A stretch of DNA of 34,205 nucleotides from contig NZ_QGMZ01000020.1 of the NCBI RefSeq assembly GCF_003173335.1, positions 1 through 34,205 of the forward strand, written 5' to 3'. The notes below the pieces were generated by a model. It had not been told where the DNA came from and did no database searches. It saw only the letters and a program-made list of their open reading frames with translations. Of the stretch, positions 17,699-27,020 are shown piece after piece (the stretch's first letter is position 1; each line of letters starts with the position of its first letter). The position numbers and the translations under genes were made by a program. The stretch comes from Methanospirillum stamsii. Lineage in GTDB: Archaea > Halobacteriota > Methanomicrobia > Methanomicrobiales > Methanospirillaceae.

Positions 17699-18868
17699 AT
17701 GATACCTGACAATCTTCTCTCTCAAATTTCTCTTGGTGAAGACAGTAATCATCAGTTCAAACAAAATATCACCAATGCAGATTCCTTGGCATCTGAGATG
17801 GCAGCATTTGCAAATGCTGACGGAGGTGTCATCTACATCGGGGTCAGCGATGATGGTTCAATTCCCGGGCTCTGTTTTTCAGATGTTACCCGGATAAATC
17901 AGATAATCAGCAATGCAGCCTCCCAGCATATTAAAAGTCCTTTGACGGTAAAAACAGAGAATATCCCTGTCGGCAATAACCGGATAGTCATCGCTCTTAC
18001 TATTCCCAAAGGGCAGGATAAACCATATTTTGATAGAAATGGAGTTATCTGGTTTAAGACTGGTGCAGACAAGCGAAAGATCAATTCACGAGAAGAACTC
18101 TGCCGTCTTTTTCAGAGTGTTGATAGATTCCATGCTGATGAGCTCCCCACCAAGACAGGAATTGATAAACTAGACAAACTCCGATTCCGGGATTTTCTTC
18201 AAAAAACCTTTGATATTCCCCTTCCGGAAGATCCTGATGAACTCCGGATACTACTCCAGAATATGAACCTTGCAACCGAAGAAGGTGTGCTTAATCTTGC
18301 AGGAGTCCTCCTCTTCACCGAACACCCGGAATGGATAAAACCCCAGTTTATTGTAAAGTCGGTAAGATACCCCGGAAATACCATTCATGTCAGTGAATAC
18401 ATCGATACTGAAGACTTTTCCGGCCCGCTCAAGAGGATTTTTGACGATGCAATGGCCTTTATTATGCGCAATCTTCATAAGATTCAGGCTGGAAGAGGTG
18501 TTAATACTCCGGGAATACCTGAAATCCCTCCCGTTGTGTTTGAAGAACTATTGGTGAATGCTCTTGTGCACCGGGATTATCTGATAAGTGCCCCTATCCG
18601 GATTTTTATCTTTGACAACCGGATTGAGATAATCAGTCCTGGCAACCTCCCGAATAATCTCACCGTTGAGAAGATCCGTAAAGGGAACTCAAACATCAGA
18701 AACCCGGTTCTGGTCTCATTTATTGCGAAAGGACTACTCCCCTACCGTGGTCTTGGTTCAGGTATCAGGAGAGCAGTTGAGATATGGTCAGATATCGATC
18801 TCATAGATGATCGGGAAGGATGCCTTTTCACCGCTGTTATTTATAGAAAAGAAATAATTGCAGGTTAA
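17699..18868 (+). CDS. AlbA_2/Schlafen-type ATP-binding protein
   Basis: This is a 389-residue soluble protein of the COG2865 type. Residues about 10-120 form the AlbA_2 (Schlafen-like) domain, with HQFKQNITN, the MAAFANADGGVIYIGVSDDG core and a basic KTGADKRKI loop. Residues about 270-380 resemble the GHKL-like HATPase_c_4 domain, with FEELLVNALVHRDY and the glycine-rich YRGLGSGIRRAVE. The common C-terminal winged helix is absent. Family members are annotated as ATP-binding or transcriptional regulators, and some act in phage or tRNA-directed defence, but no direct function is proven here. It converges with the Cache lipoprotein gene and has no operon partner. Confidence 0.85.
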   Translation: MIPDNLLSQISLGEDSNHQFKQNITNADSLASEMAAFANADGGVIYIGVSDDGSIPGLCFSDVTRINQIISNAASQHIKSPLTVKTENIPVGNNRIVIALTIPKGQDKPYFDRNGVIWFKTGADKRKINSREELCRLFQSVDRFHADELPTKTGIDKLDKLRFRDFLQKTFDIPLPEDPDELRILLQNMNLATEEGVLNLAGVLLFTEHPEWIKPQFIVKSVRYPGNTIHVSEYIDTEDFSGPLKRIFDDAMAFIMRNLHKIQAGRGVNTPGIPEIPPVVFEELLVNALVHRDYLISAPIRIFIFDNRIEIISPGNLPNNLTVEKIRKGNSNIRNPVLVSFIAKGLLPYRGLGSGIRRAVEIWSDIDLIDDREGCLFTAVIYRKEIIAG

Positions 18869-18874
18869 ATTAAA

Positions 18875-18886
18875 AAACCGCGGTTT
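18875..18886. terminator. Perfect 12-bp palindrome between convergent genes
   Basis: AAACCGCGGTTT is followed by A7 and preceded by an A run, so each strand has a GC core with flanking T or A. It sits 6 bp after one stop and 7 bp before the opposing stop. A bidirectional terminator is likely, though the zero-length loop limits hairpin formation. Confidence 0.4.
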
Positions 18887-18893
18887 AAAAAAA

Positions 18894-20573
18894 TTATTGA
18901 AAATTTGTCCCGGTGTATATCCCGGACCCCACAAACCAGTCATTACCTGCCGGGAGTATATAACAGAGTTTAAGTTCATTTTCTCCGGTATCCGGATTAT
19001 AATAAACTACATAGACAAACCCGCCTCCCTGTTTTACTGCATCAATCTCCTGGTAAATGATATGTGCTCCATACTGGTCGGTATAGTCCATCCGGGTTGT
19101 GCCGATTAACTCCGGCTGGAACGGAAGTGCAAGGGTTGTTCCGTTATAATCATAGGCAAAGATATACTCTCCCCCGTTTGCATAGGGCTGATCCAGGTTA
19201 TTAAAATCATCGAGTGCCTGTTCTTTTCCAACCTTTTCTGCATGGCTGACTGCCTGTTTTACCCGGGCAACCAGGACGTTTATCTCTTCAGGATCTAATT
19301 CTGCCTCAATCCAGGGAAGATAAATTCCGGAGCCGATAAACCAGTCGTCATCTACTGGTTTTACAAAAACCAGTTTCAGTTGGTACTGATAGTCGTTATT
19401 CGGGTTTGGATATACATAATAGAGGTAATCTCCGCCCCGTTGTGCTGCACCCTTAATTCCGGAAAAGATGGATAATCCGTTTATGTCGGTGAGATCCATT
19501 CGGTTCTTTCCAACAATGCCCTGTTGATAGGGAAGGGCCAGAGTGGTTCCATCGTTTGCGTATCCAAAGATGTACAGATCTTCTTTCACGAATGGTCCGG
19601 AGAGGTTGTTAAAAACATCACATGCCTCTTGCTTTCCGGTAGACTTTGCAAATACTGTTGCATCCTCAACAAATGTAGTCAACCCGGCAATGCTGGCATT
19701 GACATCTCCGGTTTGTTCATTAGGAGTACCGGATTCATCAGCAGATCCATTGATATCCCGCACAACGCCGATTCTCCATTCCTGGTTATCAAGAGTAAGG
19801 GTGTTCCACACAGCCTGTCTTTCTGTCTGTTTGTTCCAGAACCGGTTCCAGAATGAATATTCAATCGTTCCCTCCGGGTTGTCAATCACGGCCCGGGAAA
19901 CATTTCTCATCTCCGGAGTGTCGTACAGGGGGTCTGTCAGGACATTTTTACCGGTTTCGACCTCGCTCGTTTCGTAAACGGTTACTCCGTCCGTCTGCAG
20001 GATAAAGACCTCGTATCCGGTCTGCTCGGTAAACGGTGAGATTATCGGATGGAAAAATTCCTCAGGACGGATGGTAACATCGGTATATCCAAGGTATTCC
20101 TCACCGGAAAAAATAGGATAACTGATGGATATCCCGTAAAATCCTTCTTCGAGATAGAAGATATTACTGACTACCGGACTTTGCTTTTCTGTTGCAAACA
20201 TTGTCTCATTCTGGTATGAGAGGTCGGTTCCGATAAGACTGGCATACTGCTCCGGAGCGGCTGTCGTAACCACGTTCTCCGGAGAGATTATCAGGGATGA
20301 ATGGCTGTAGGTTATGTTATCAAGTTTTAAAGAAAGGGCCCTCGCAGCTTCATCTCCGGATGTTCCTGTGCTGACCAGAGCATCTGCACTCAGACGGTTT
20401 TCTTCACGAACCTCGTTTAGCATCTGCAAGATCTGTTCTGTTATGGTGTCAAGAGCAGGTTTCATCTCATCTGGTGAAGGTTTGTCAAAAAGCGATTCGT
20501 TAGTCAATTCTTCTCCACATCCCGGGTAGAAAAGAAACATTATTAGTATCAGCAGGATACACCTGGTATTCAT
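18894..20573 (-). CDS. Extracellular Cache-domain lipoprotein
   Basis: This is a 559-residue protein. The N-terminus is a lipoprotein signal (MNTRCILLILIMF... with PGC as lipobox), so it should be anchored outside the membrane through that cysteine. A long helix and a dCache-like sensor domain follow (about residues 35-300, with GFYGISISYPIF and GYEVFILQTDG). Two tandem single-Cache repeats come next (about 310-430 and 435-555), each with TTLALP, RMD.TD and a closing DW[FL][IV]GSGIY. No kinase, receiver or chemoreceptor output is attached, so it can only bind ligand and hand it, or the signal, to a partner. ATG 20573 gives the clean signal peptide; ATG 20606 is in frame and possible. The neighbouring histidine kinase is divergent. 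Confidence 0.85.
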   Translation of the reverse strand: MNTRCILLILIMFLFYPGCGEELTNESLFDKPSPDEMKPALDTITEQILQMLNEVREENRLSADALVSTGTSGDEAARALSLKLDNITYSHSSLIISPENVVTTAAPEQYASLIGTDLSYQNETMFATEKQSPVVSNIFYLEEGFYGISISYPIFSGEEYLGYTDVTIRPEEFFHPIISPFTEQTGYEVFILQTDGVTVYETSEVETGKNVLTDPLYDTPEMRNVSRAVIDNPEGTIEYSFWNRFWNKQTERQAVWNTLTLDNQEWRIGVVRDINGSADESGTPNEQTGDVNASIAGLTTFVEDATVFAKSTGKQEACDVFNNLSGPFVKEDLYIFGYANDGTTLALPYQQGIVGKNRMDLTDINGLSIFSGIKGAAQRGGDYLYYVYPNPNNDYQYQLKLVFVKPVDDDWFIGSGIYLPWIEAELDPEEINVLVARVKQAVSHAEKVGKEQALDDFNNLDQPYANGGEYIFAYDYNGTTLALPFQPELIGTTRMDYTDQYGAHIIYQEIDAVKQGGGFVYVVYYNPDTGENELKLCYILPAGNDWFVGSGIYTGTNFQ

Positions 20574-21041
20574 AATTACGCATTTTTTTGTGAATGCAAT
20601 AAACATGTCGGTTAACGGGTATGAATGACAAAATCATCAAACAGAATAACAGTATGGCAGCTGGTTCCCATTTCACTGATGGGATATTCACATAGAGAGA
20701 ATGTTGGAACCCGTACAACATCGGGGAATAATACCAGTTTTGGTTTGATGTACGTATCTCCCCGTTACTACAAGGAATTGACAGAGTTCTCATTTGGCTG
20801 GATTATTGTGAAATCTCACTTGGTGTATAATACAACCCGGCATTCTGATGGCATGCCGAAAAATATGAATAATATATTTTTGTAGGATCCAGTTTTATCT
20901 AAAAAAAATTTAAAAGAAATTCAGGGGAATTAGGATTTTATAAATAATTTGATATATTCTATACCTAAATTAAAAATAAAAACATATATTAATTAGATAT
21001 CAGAACAAAAATGAAGCTATAAATGGGTATTGCAAATATTA
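20574..21041. other. Divergent intergenic region, about 470 bp
   Basis: Only open frames without family resemblance are seen (for example 20625-20885 on the plus strand and 20500-20793 on the minus strand), and neither has a ribosome binding site. From about 20880 the sequence becomes very AT-rich, with TATA-like stretches (for example near 20983) that probably serve the histidine kinase. Confidence 0.4.
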
Positions 21042-22979
21042 ATGCCAGGAAAAAAACATGAATCCGGGAGTAAACCAGAGGATTACCCCTCCTACCGTAC
21101 CAGATTGTTCCTTGTAATTACCCTGATCTTTTTCATCTTTATTGTCCTGATTTCCTGGACTCTCTATGTTTTTTCCATCAACCAGGTCATTACTGAATTT
21201 AATAATTCCCGGCAGCAGGCAGAAAAGACTTTTATTTCATCGGCAATTCTGACAGAATACGGAATTGAAACCTTTGATGCCCAATACGATTTTCTTCTTC
21301 AGGACAGGATGTTATCCTTTATTGAGGCTTACGAAGATAACCGGCATGACCCTTCTTTAATTAACCTCACCTCTCTTAAAAAAAATATCTCTTCCGGAGT
21401 ACCAGGCGAGATAGAACTATTCATGATTAATAAAAGCGGGGTAGTTGAGTTTACGACATATGAACGGGATCAAAATATGGATTTCAGCCAGTTTCCAGAC
21501 TTTTTCTCCTCTCTTACTCTGTTTCTCCAGGGAGATAAGTTCAAATCAGATCCCTGGATCCGGGATTTTTATGACCCGAAATTATACTGGAAATATGGAT
21601 ACCATCCGACTTCTGACCATACATATATCCTGGAACTCGGGCTTCGAAATGAAAATTATTCCCTGATGCATAATCAGATGCTCTCCTCCCTGAAGGATAT
21701 CATCGAAGATGCCATGAATATCCCGAATATTGTTCATTTAGAGGTATATGATAAAGCGTATCGCAAACAGACGTTCTGGACAAAGAATATTACCCTGTCT
21801 CTCCCTTCGGTTACCGGCGTTTTAACCAGGGAAGAGTTGACAAACCTGTTAAATCAGACGTTTGAATCCAAAAAATCATTTGTTATTGAAAACCCTCAGA
21901 AAAACCAGGTAATCTCATTCCAGTATGTTGATCTCTCTTCGGTTAGGTCCCTGTCAGGATCAGAGCGAAGTTTTGTTGGAATTCTTGTTTTTAGCAAGGA
22001 AAAAATAGAAGAAATAATCTTGTATTACAAGATCGGGTTTATTATCATCACAATCATTTCACTGGTGTTAGGGTTGGTAATTGCCCAGTATCTTTCACGA
22101 TATATCTCACGACCTATTACCATGATGACCGAAGATATCGGGATTATCGCCTCTTCTTCACTTTCCCATTCAGTCCGGGGTACTGGCATTCGTGAAACAG
22201 AGATGCTCCGGCACAGTATCAATCGGATGGTTGCCAGCATCAGTGAATACATCGCAGAAATTGAGACACAAAAAAAATCTCTTGAACATGAATTGTTCCT
22301 TCGGGAGAACGCAGAAAAATCTCTTGCCAGTGCAAATAAAAAGCTGACCCAGCTCTCACAGATAACACGACATGATGTTTTAAACCAGGTTACCTCTCTC
22401 CAGTTATATCTTGGATTAATTCCGGAACTTGAAGAGAAATCCGAAATTTCTGTATATGCAGAACGGGCATTAAATGTTGTAAAGAAAATCACCATGCTCC
22501 TCTCATTTACCTACGATTATGAAAAAATCGAGGAAGATGGGACCATATGGCAGAATATCGGAGAAATTCTGGATCAAAATCAGATTGAGTTCTCCGGCAG
22601 GATCACAATAACTCATACTTGTCAAAACCTGGAGATCAAGACCGACCGGCTCATAAAAAAAGTGTTCTACAATCTTATTGATAACACCATCCGGCATGGA
22701 GAAACCGCAGATACTGTTTGGGTATCCTTTGAAGAGAATGAGTCAGGTTCACTTATCTACCAGGACAATGGGTTTGGAATCCCTGAAGATGAGAAGGAAA
22801 AGATATTCAGTCGTGGTTATGGAAAAGGGACCGGAATCGGGATGGCTTTTATCAGGGAAGTTCTGGAGTCCAATGATATGCAGATCATCGAGAACGGAAC
22901 TTGGGGGGAGGGGGTCAGATTTGAGATAATCATTCCAAAGGACCGGTACAGGATTATTCAAAGAATGAGTGAAAATTGA
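21042..22979 (+). CDS. Membrane sensor histidine kinase
   Basis: This is a 645-residue protein. A transmembrane segment (about 18-42) is followed by an extracellular sensor region of about 285 residues and a second membrane segment (about 327-350). A HAMP-type linker (SRYISRPITMMTEDIG) and a coiled coil come next. The phosphoacceptor box is TRHDVLNQ with H near residue 444, of the type common in methanogen kinases. The ATPase domain has the N-box YNLIDNTIRHG (about 541), the G1 box DNGFGIP and the G2 box GKGTGIGMAF. All catalytic boxes are intact. ATG 21042 is chosen over TTG 21030. No cognate response regulator is adjacent; the stand-alone receiver at 26386-26916 is a candidate partner. Confidence 0.92.
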   Translation: MPGKKHESGSKPEDYPSYRTRLFLVITLIFFIFIVLISWTLYVFSINQVITEFNNSRQQAEKTFISSAILTEYGIETFDAQYDFLLQDRMLSFIEAYEDNRHDPSLINLTSLKKNISSGVPGEIELFMINKSGVVEFTTYERDQNMDFSQFPDFFSSLTLFLQGDKFKSDPWIRDFYDPKLYWKYGYHPTSDHTYILELGLRNENYSLMHNQMLSSLKDIIEDAMNIPNIVHLEVYDKAYRKQTFWTKNITLSLPSVTGVLTREELTNLLNQTFESKKSFVIENPQKNQVISFQYVDLSSVRSLSGSERSFVGILVFSKEKIEEIILYYKIGFIIITIISLVLGLVIAQYLSRYISRPITMMTEDIGIIASSSLSHSVRGTGIRETEMLRHSINRMVASISEYIAEIETQKKSLEHELFLRENAEKSLASANKKLTQLSQITRHDVLNQVTSLQLYLGLIPELEEKSEISVYAERALNVVKKITMLLSFTYDYEKIEEDGTIWQNIGEILDQNQIEFSGRITITHTCQNLEIKTDRLIKKVFYNLIDNTIRHGETADTVWVSFEENESGSLIYQDNGFGIPEDEKEKIFSRGYGKGTGIGMAFIREVLESNDMQIIENGTWGEGVRFEIIIPKDRYRIIQRMSEN

Positions 22980-23223
22980 ATAAATCTCTGTTTACTGCAT
23001 CTTTTTTGCCGTAACATACGGTTCCTGGAATTCTCTCCTGAATCATGCCACATATCTCGTCATATCTGCCTGTTATATTATTCGTAATCCCTGAGTTTGG
23101 AAACGATTCTGCCAAGTCCACACAGGTTTCAAAGACCGGGAAATACCTGTCGCACATTGCCTTTTCAGACTCGTAAAAGTCTTTTGTTGCAGGAAGCATG
23201 TGACCGGGGAGGAACAGGAACAT
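22954..23223 (-). pseudogene. Unassigned minus-strand reading frame, possible gene remnant
   Basis: This is an 89-codon frame. It begins MFLFLPGHMLPATKDFYESE and its codon choice looks like its neighbours. The frame is open upstream to a stop near 23280, so the homologous part may start before the ATG. Its end overlaps the end of the histidine kinase gene by 26 bases. I do not recognise a family. It may be the C-terminal remnant of a gene lost between the kinase and the truncated channel, or a chance frame. Confidence 0.3.
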
Positions 23224-23348
23224 ATATGTGAATATCCATCCGGAAGGGTCATTATTCCTTCCAAAAGGGCCTCTTACCCATCAGTATCATCGGAAAGGAG
23301 TCATTGACATAATTTTCTTCTCAAAAAAAGATAAACACCCTGATAAGA

Positions 23349-23555
23349 TTGGATTCAGATACATCGCTGAGGAACAGAATCTTTGATGTAATCGATGATA
23401 CCTACCATGAATCCAAACCGGATCGGGGTTTTGATTTTCTCATAATACTTCTTATTTTATTAAATGTAACCCTCATTTTCCTGGAATCATGCACGGCAGT
23501 CTATGAACAATTCCGTGAAATCGCCAGTTTCATAGAAATTATTACGGTTGCCTAA
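23349..23555 (+). pseudogene. Ion-channel N-terminal fragment
   Basis: A 68-residue frame starts at TTG 23349. It has a charged N-terminus (FDVIDDTYHESKPDRGFD) and then one hydrophobic segment (FLIILLILLNVTLIFLES), followed by a loop and FIEIITVA before the stop. This resembles the cytoplasmic lead-in, S1 and start of S2 of voltage-gated-type ion channels, where the sequence would continue as S2 with FTIEY. None of the three downstream frames continues the match, so everything after S2, including the pore, is missing. It is probably a deletion remnant. The family call rests on pattern resemblance only. Confidence 0.5.
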
Positions 23556-23608
23556 GCACGTCCTTTTTTACCGTCAATCTTATATTCTCCTTTAAATCAC
23601 TGGATAAT

Positions 23609-23619
23609 CATATAAATAC
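23609..23619 (+). promoter_or_regulatory. TATA-like box of the chemoreceptor/cheW transcript
   Basis: CATATAAATAC lies about 90 bp before ATG 23706 in an otherwise gene-free stretch. It would give a 5' leader of about 65 nt, with GGGGAA (about 23695) as ribosome binding site. Confidence 0.45.
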
Positions 23620-23705
23620 TTATTTTGATTGATTAACAACGAGCATCTCCATAAATAGCATCATGGTTCAATTAGAGCCTCACACATTTTGATTGGGGAA
23701 ATTGT

Positions 23706-25814
23706 ATGAAATGGCTAGATGATATCTCTATCAGCCTGAAACTGATTTTTTCGTTTCTTGCTGTTGTAATCATTATGGTTCTGGTCGGAGTAATGGGGTA
23801 TTCCGGGGTCGTGACTACTAATCAGTATCTAAATCAGATGTATGATGATCAACTTATTCCAACCGATATTCTGGAATCAATGCAGTCTGATCTCTGGCAT
23901 CTCCGGGGAAACCCCCCCGGCTTACTTTTTATCCCGGAGACCCGGGAGAATAGCAGGGCTGAAATTGCAGAACTGATAAAAAAAATAGATTCGAGCCTCT
24001 CCGCCTATGAAAGTTATATTATTTCTGAAGAAGAACAAACAATCTATGATAAGGCTGTTGTTGCCTGGGGAAATTACAAAACAGCTTTAGCTGATTTCGA
24101 TACCCTTGTTCATGCTGATGATACAAAAGCTGGAACAATTGCACTTACTACCGGAGGGTTGGTAAAAGAGAGAAAAGCATTCTCCGGAGCTATTGATGAG
24201 TTGGTTGAAAAAGACCGACAGGATGCTGAGGCACTCAAATCTGAAGGAGCAGAGACTGTTTCAAATCTCACTCTTACTTTGGTAATCTGCATTCTTATTG
24301 GGGCGATCTTTGCAATAGCAATGGGAATACTACTCAGCCGGAGTATTACCGGACCACTTGCAAAGGCAGTATTTGGTATGACCGAAATGAGCACCGGTCA
24401 TCTTGGTTTACGTCTTAAGATGGACCGGAAAGACGAAATTGGTACCTTGTCAAAAGCAATGGATAAATGGTCAGATGATCTGCAATTTGTTATTTTGGGA
24501 GGGATGAAGCAGATAGCATCCGGGGATCTCTCATTAACGATTCCTCCCCGGGATGATAAAGATGAGATAGCACCGGCATTCAATCATTTGATTAATGCAA
24601 TCAAGGGCATTACCGGAGAAGTAGAATATCTTATATCCGAAGCACAGGAAGGAAAACTTAAAACCCGGAGTGATGCTACCCGGTTTACCGGAGCGTACCA
24701 GGATATTGTCATTGGTATCAATAATATGCTTGATGCCATAACAACTCCGCTCAATGAAGCACTCCGGGTTGCTGAACTCTTCTCTCACGCAAAATTTTCT
24801 GCCCGGTTTGATGAAAATGTCATAGTCAAAGGCGACCTGATAGCTCTTAAGGATGGCCTGAACACCATCGGTTCAGAACTCTCACTTGCAATATCCGATA
24901 TTTCTGAACAAGTAGGACATCTTTCTGCCTCTTCAGAAGAAGCAGCTGCAAGTGTTGAAGAGTTAACCGCTGGTGCAGCGTCTGTTGCCCAGAGTTCATC
25001 GGTTGTCAGCACCAACGCTGAAAACAGTCTGCATTCTGTTCAGCAGGTACTGGTTGCCATGGAAGAGTTATCATCTTCTGTAACTGTCATCGCATCAAAG
25101 GTTGAAGCGGTAAACAAACTCTCATTAGGTGCGAAGGATACCACATCCCTGGGCGTAAAGCAGGCTGCAGTAGCAGAAAGTGGCATCACTGCGATAAATG
25201 GTGCGGTAAGCGATGTCGGTAAGATAATATCCGAGATACGTGACCAGATGAATGAGATCAATAAAATCGTTGTAATAATCAGTGATATCGCAGATCAGAC
25301 CAATCTCCTTGCCTTAAACGCTGCAATAGAAGCTGCACGTGCAGGAGAAGCAGGATTAGGCTTTGCCGTCGTGGCTGATGAAGTAAAGACCCTTGCCCAG
25401 GAATCACAAGGGTCGGCCGAGAATATTGCTAAGATCATCACCTCACTTCAACACCAGTCTGACCGGGCTGCATCGGCAATGAACCTTGCAACCACCGAGG
25501 TGGCAAAAGGATCTGTTGCAATCACCGATACGATAGAATTTTTCCATACTATTGCATCGCAGGTGGAAGAAATTTCACATAACATGGGTGAAGTGGCCGG
25601 ATTATCCGAAGAAGAAGCCGCAGTTGTGGAGGAAATTACAGCAAGTGTCACTGAAGTTAAGGATATGTCCTCTGAAACAGCAAGGGAAGCCGTGGGATCT
25701 GCTGCAGCAACAGAAGAATCTTCGGCTGCTCTCAACCAGGTATCCGGAATCATCAATGATTTATCCCTTGTTGCAGCCAGGATCAATGAATCAGTATCCC
25801 GACTGAACGGGTAG
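23706..25814 (+). CDS. Methyl-accepting chemotaxis protein, membrane-bound, poly-HAMP
   Basis: This is a 702-residue chemoreceptor. Membrane segments lie at about 12-34 and 188-211. They enclose a periplasm-side domain of about 150 residues that looks like a four-helix bundle (4HB type). HAMP ([19 protein letters not shown]) is followed by two more HAMP-like units ([16 protein letters not shown] and [13 protein letters not shown]). The cytoplasmic signalling coiled coil has the hairpin tip [18 protein letters not shown] near 535-551. At the tip the usual arginine of [11 protein letters not shown] is leucine (L551). The C-terminus is rich in glutamate and alanine, as expected for methylation helices. 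cheW follows 28 bases after the stop, so the two are probably one operon. CheA is not in the window. Confidence 0.94.
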   Translation: MKWLDDISISLKLIFSFLAVVIIMVLVGVMGYSGVVTTNQYLNQMYDDQLIPTDILESMQSDLWHLRGNPPGLLFIPETRENSRAEIAELIKKIDSSLSAYESYIISEEEQTIYDKAVVAWGNYKTALADFDTLVHADDTKAGTIALTTGGLVKERKAFSGAIDELVEKDRQDAEALKSEGAETVSNLTLTLVICILIGAIFAIAMGILLSRSITGPLAKAVFGMTEMSTGHLGLRLKMDRKDEIGTLSKAMDKWSDDLQFVILGGMKQIASGDLSLTIPPRDDKDEIAPAFNHLINAIKGITGEVEYLISEAQEGKLKTRSDATRFTGAYQDIVIGINNMLDAITTPLNEALRVAELFSHAKFSARFDENVIVKGDLIALKDGLNTIGSELSLAISDISEQVGHLSASSEEAAASVEELTAGAASVAQSSSVVSTNAENSLHSVQQVLVAMEELSSSVTVIASKVEAVNKLSLGAKDTTSLGVKQAAVAESGITAINGAVSDVGKIISEIRDQMNEINKIVVIISDIADQTNLLALNAAIEAARAGEAGLGFAVVADEVKTLAQESQGSAENIAKIITSLQHQSDRAASAMNLATTEVAKGSVAITDTIEFFHTIASQVEEISHNMGEVAGLSEEEAAVVEEITASVTEVKDMSSETAREAVGSAAATEESSAALNQVSGIINDLSLVAARINESVSRLNG

Positions 25815-25842
25815 ATTTCTGAATAGAGAGGTGAATTATACC

Positions 25843-26397
25843 ATGAATTCAGATGCGACCGGGGTCTCTCCCGGAACCTTAACACACAGTTTACAAACCC
25901 ATAGCCGGCTGAAACAGGCCAAAAAGATAGAAAATGACATGCAGTTTGTGGAATTCATACTCGGTCATGATTACTTTGCAATCAATCTGTTTCACACGAG
26001 GGAAGTTATTTCTCCTCCTGAAATAACTCCTCTTCCAAATACGCCCGATTATATCCGGGGAATAATTGATCTTCGAGGATCAGTTACAACGATCATCGAT
26101 TTGAAAAAACTGATGAATCTGAGCGATGAAAATGGCATGAAAAACCGTTCCCGGATTATAATCCTTGACAATACCCAATTACAAAAACCTGTTGGTATTC
26201 TTGTAGATGATGTCGCATCAGTGAGTACCTATCAATCGACTGAAATTGACAGAACATCAACTGATAGTCAACAAAACTCAAGGAATATTCTGGGAGTAAT
26301 TCGAAAGATGCAAAAAAACGGGGATAATGAGAGTCAAAAACTTATTCTCTGGCTGGATATTAAGGCAATACGTGACTCGATTGAGTCATATCTCTGA
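25843..26397 (+). CDS. cheW: CheW chemotaxis coupling protein
   Basis: This is a 184-residue protein with a CheW domain. Landmarks are FVEFILGHDYFAINL, the REVISPPEITPLPNTPDYI segment, GIIDLRGSVTTIIDLK and the closing LILWLDIKAIRDS. CheW bridges chemoreceptors to the CheA kinase at the cytoplasmic array. A 33-residue polar N-terminal extension precedes the domain. ATG 25843 is preferred over GTG 25831 because GAGAGGTGA (25826-25834) lies 8 bases upstream. Its position directly behind the receptor points to a dedicated receptor-CheW pair. The 3' end overlaps the opposing receiver gene by 12 bases. Confidence 0.93.
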   Translation: MNSDATGVSPGTLTHSLQTHSRLKQAKKIENDMQFVEFILGHDYFAINLFHTREVISPPEITPLPNTPDYIRGIIDLRGSVTTIIDLKKLMNLSDENGMKNRSRIIILDNTQLQKPVGILVDDVASVSTYQSTEIDRTSTDSQQNSRNILGVIRKMQKNGDNESQKLILWLDIKAIRDSIESYL

Positions 26398-26916
26398 AAT
26401 AAGTTCCTTCCCTAAAAAATCATTTTTTGGAATAATGTCAGTTACTTTTGTAATCATTTTATAAATATTATCTATCTGTCTCTTAAAGGATCCGGATTTT
26501 TGAATAAAAAAAAGATTATTATCAATGGAACTCTGAATTATTTCTTTATCATACTTTTTTCTGTCAATACAATTATCCGTCATGAAAAGTGGAGATATGG
26601 CGTTATTAAATCTCATTACTTCAGAGAGATTATAACTTGAAAAAATGGCAAAAGGGGTTTTAATCTCCTGTTTTCTAAGCGATATAAAAAAATCAACCCC
26701 GTTGATATCCGGCATATCATAATCTGAAAGGATGAGGTCATATCGGTTCTTTATAATAAGCGGATGAGCAATTTCAGGAGAATCGCAGGTTTGAACAGTA
26801 ATGTACTTATCTCTCTCAAGAGTGGTTTTGATGATATCTAGCATTGTCAGGGAATCATCAACATACAGGAGGTTTACCGGAGATATATCTAATTTTTCCT
26901 TATTTTGATGATCCAT
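26386..26916 (-). CDS. Stand-alone response-regulator receiver protein
   Basis: This is a 176-residue protein. Residues about 14-135 form a receiver domain: the acidic pair is D20-D21 in LLYVDDS, the phosphoacceptor is D65 in LILSDYDMP and the switch serine is in FAIFSSY. The C-terminal 40-60 residues are lysine-rich and helical, with no recognised output domain, so it may work by protein contact like CheY or as a phosphotransfer element. ATG 26916 is chosen because the receiver begins about 14 residues later; ATG 27039 adds 41 residues without homology. A TATA-like TTTATAATT (about 26955-26965) lies upstream on this strand. It converges on cheW and is divergent from the HTH-PAS regulator, suggesting the pathway it serves. 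Confidence 0.85.
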   Translation of the reverse strand: MDHQNKEKLDISPVNLLYVDDSLTMLDIIKTTLERDKYITVQTCDSPEIAHPLIIKNRYDLILSDYDMPDINGVDFFISLRKQEIKTPFAIFSSYNLSEVMRFNNAISPLFMTDNCIDRKKYDKEIIQSSIDNNLFFIQKSGSFKRQIDNIYKMITKVTDIIPKNDFLGKELISEI

Positions 26917-27020
26917 GCAGGGCATTGTCCTAGTTACGTTATCCTCTCCAGAAATTATAAACCTGGTTATTGATGAGCAATAAGGATACATTAATAAGTG
27001 AAAATTGAAGTTAATAAAAT

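Noticed and set aside
20500-20885. Opposing small frames between the Cache lipoprotein and the histidine kinase
   Set aside because: Neither translation resembles a family, ribosome binding sites are absent and they overlap each other.
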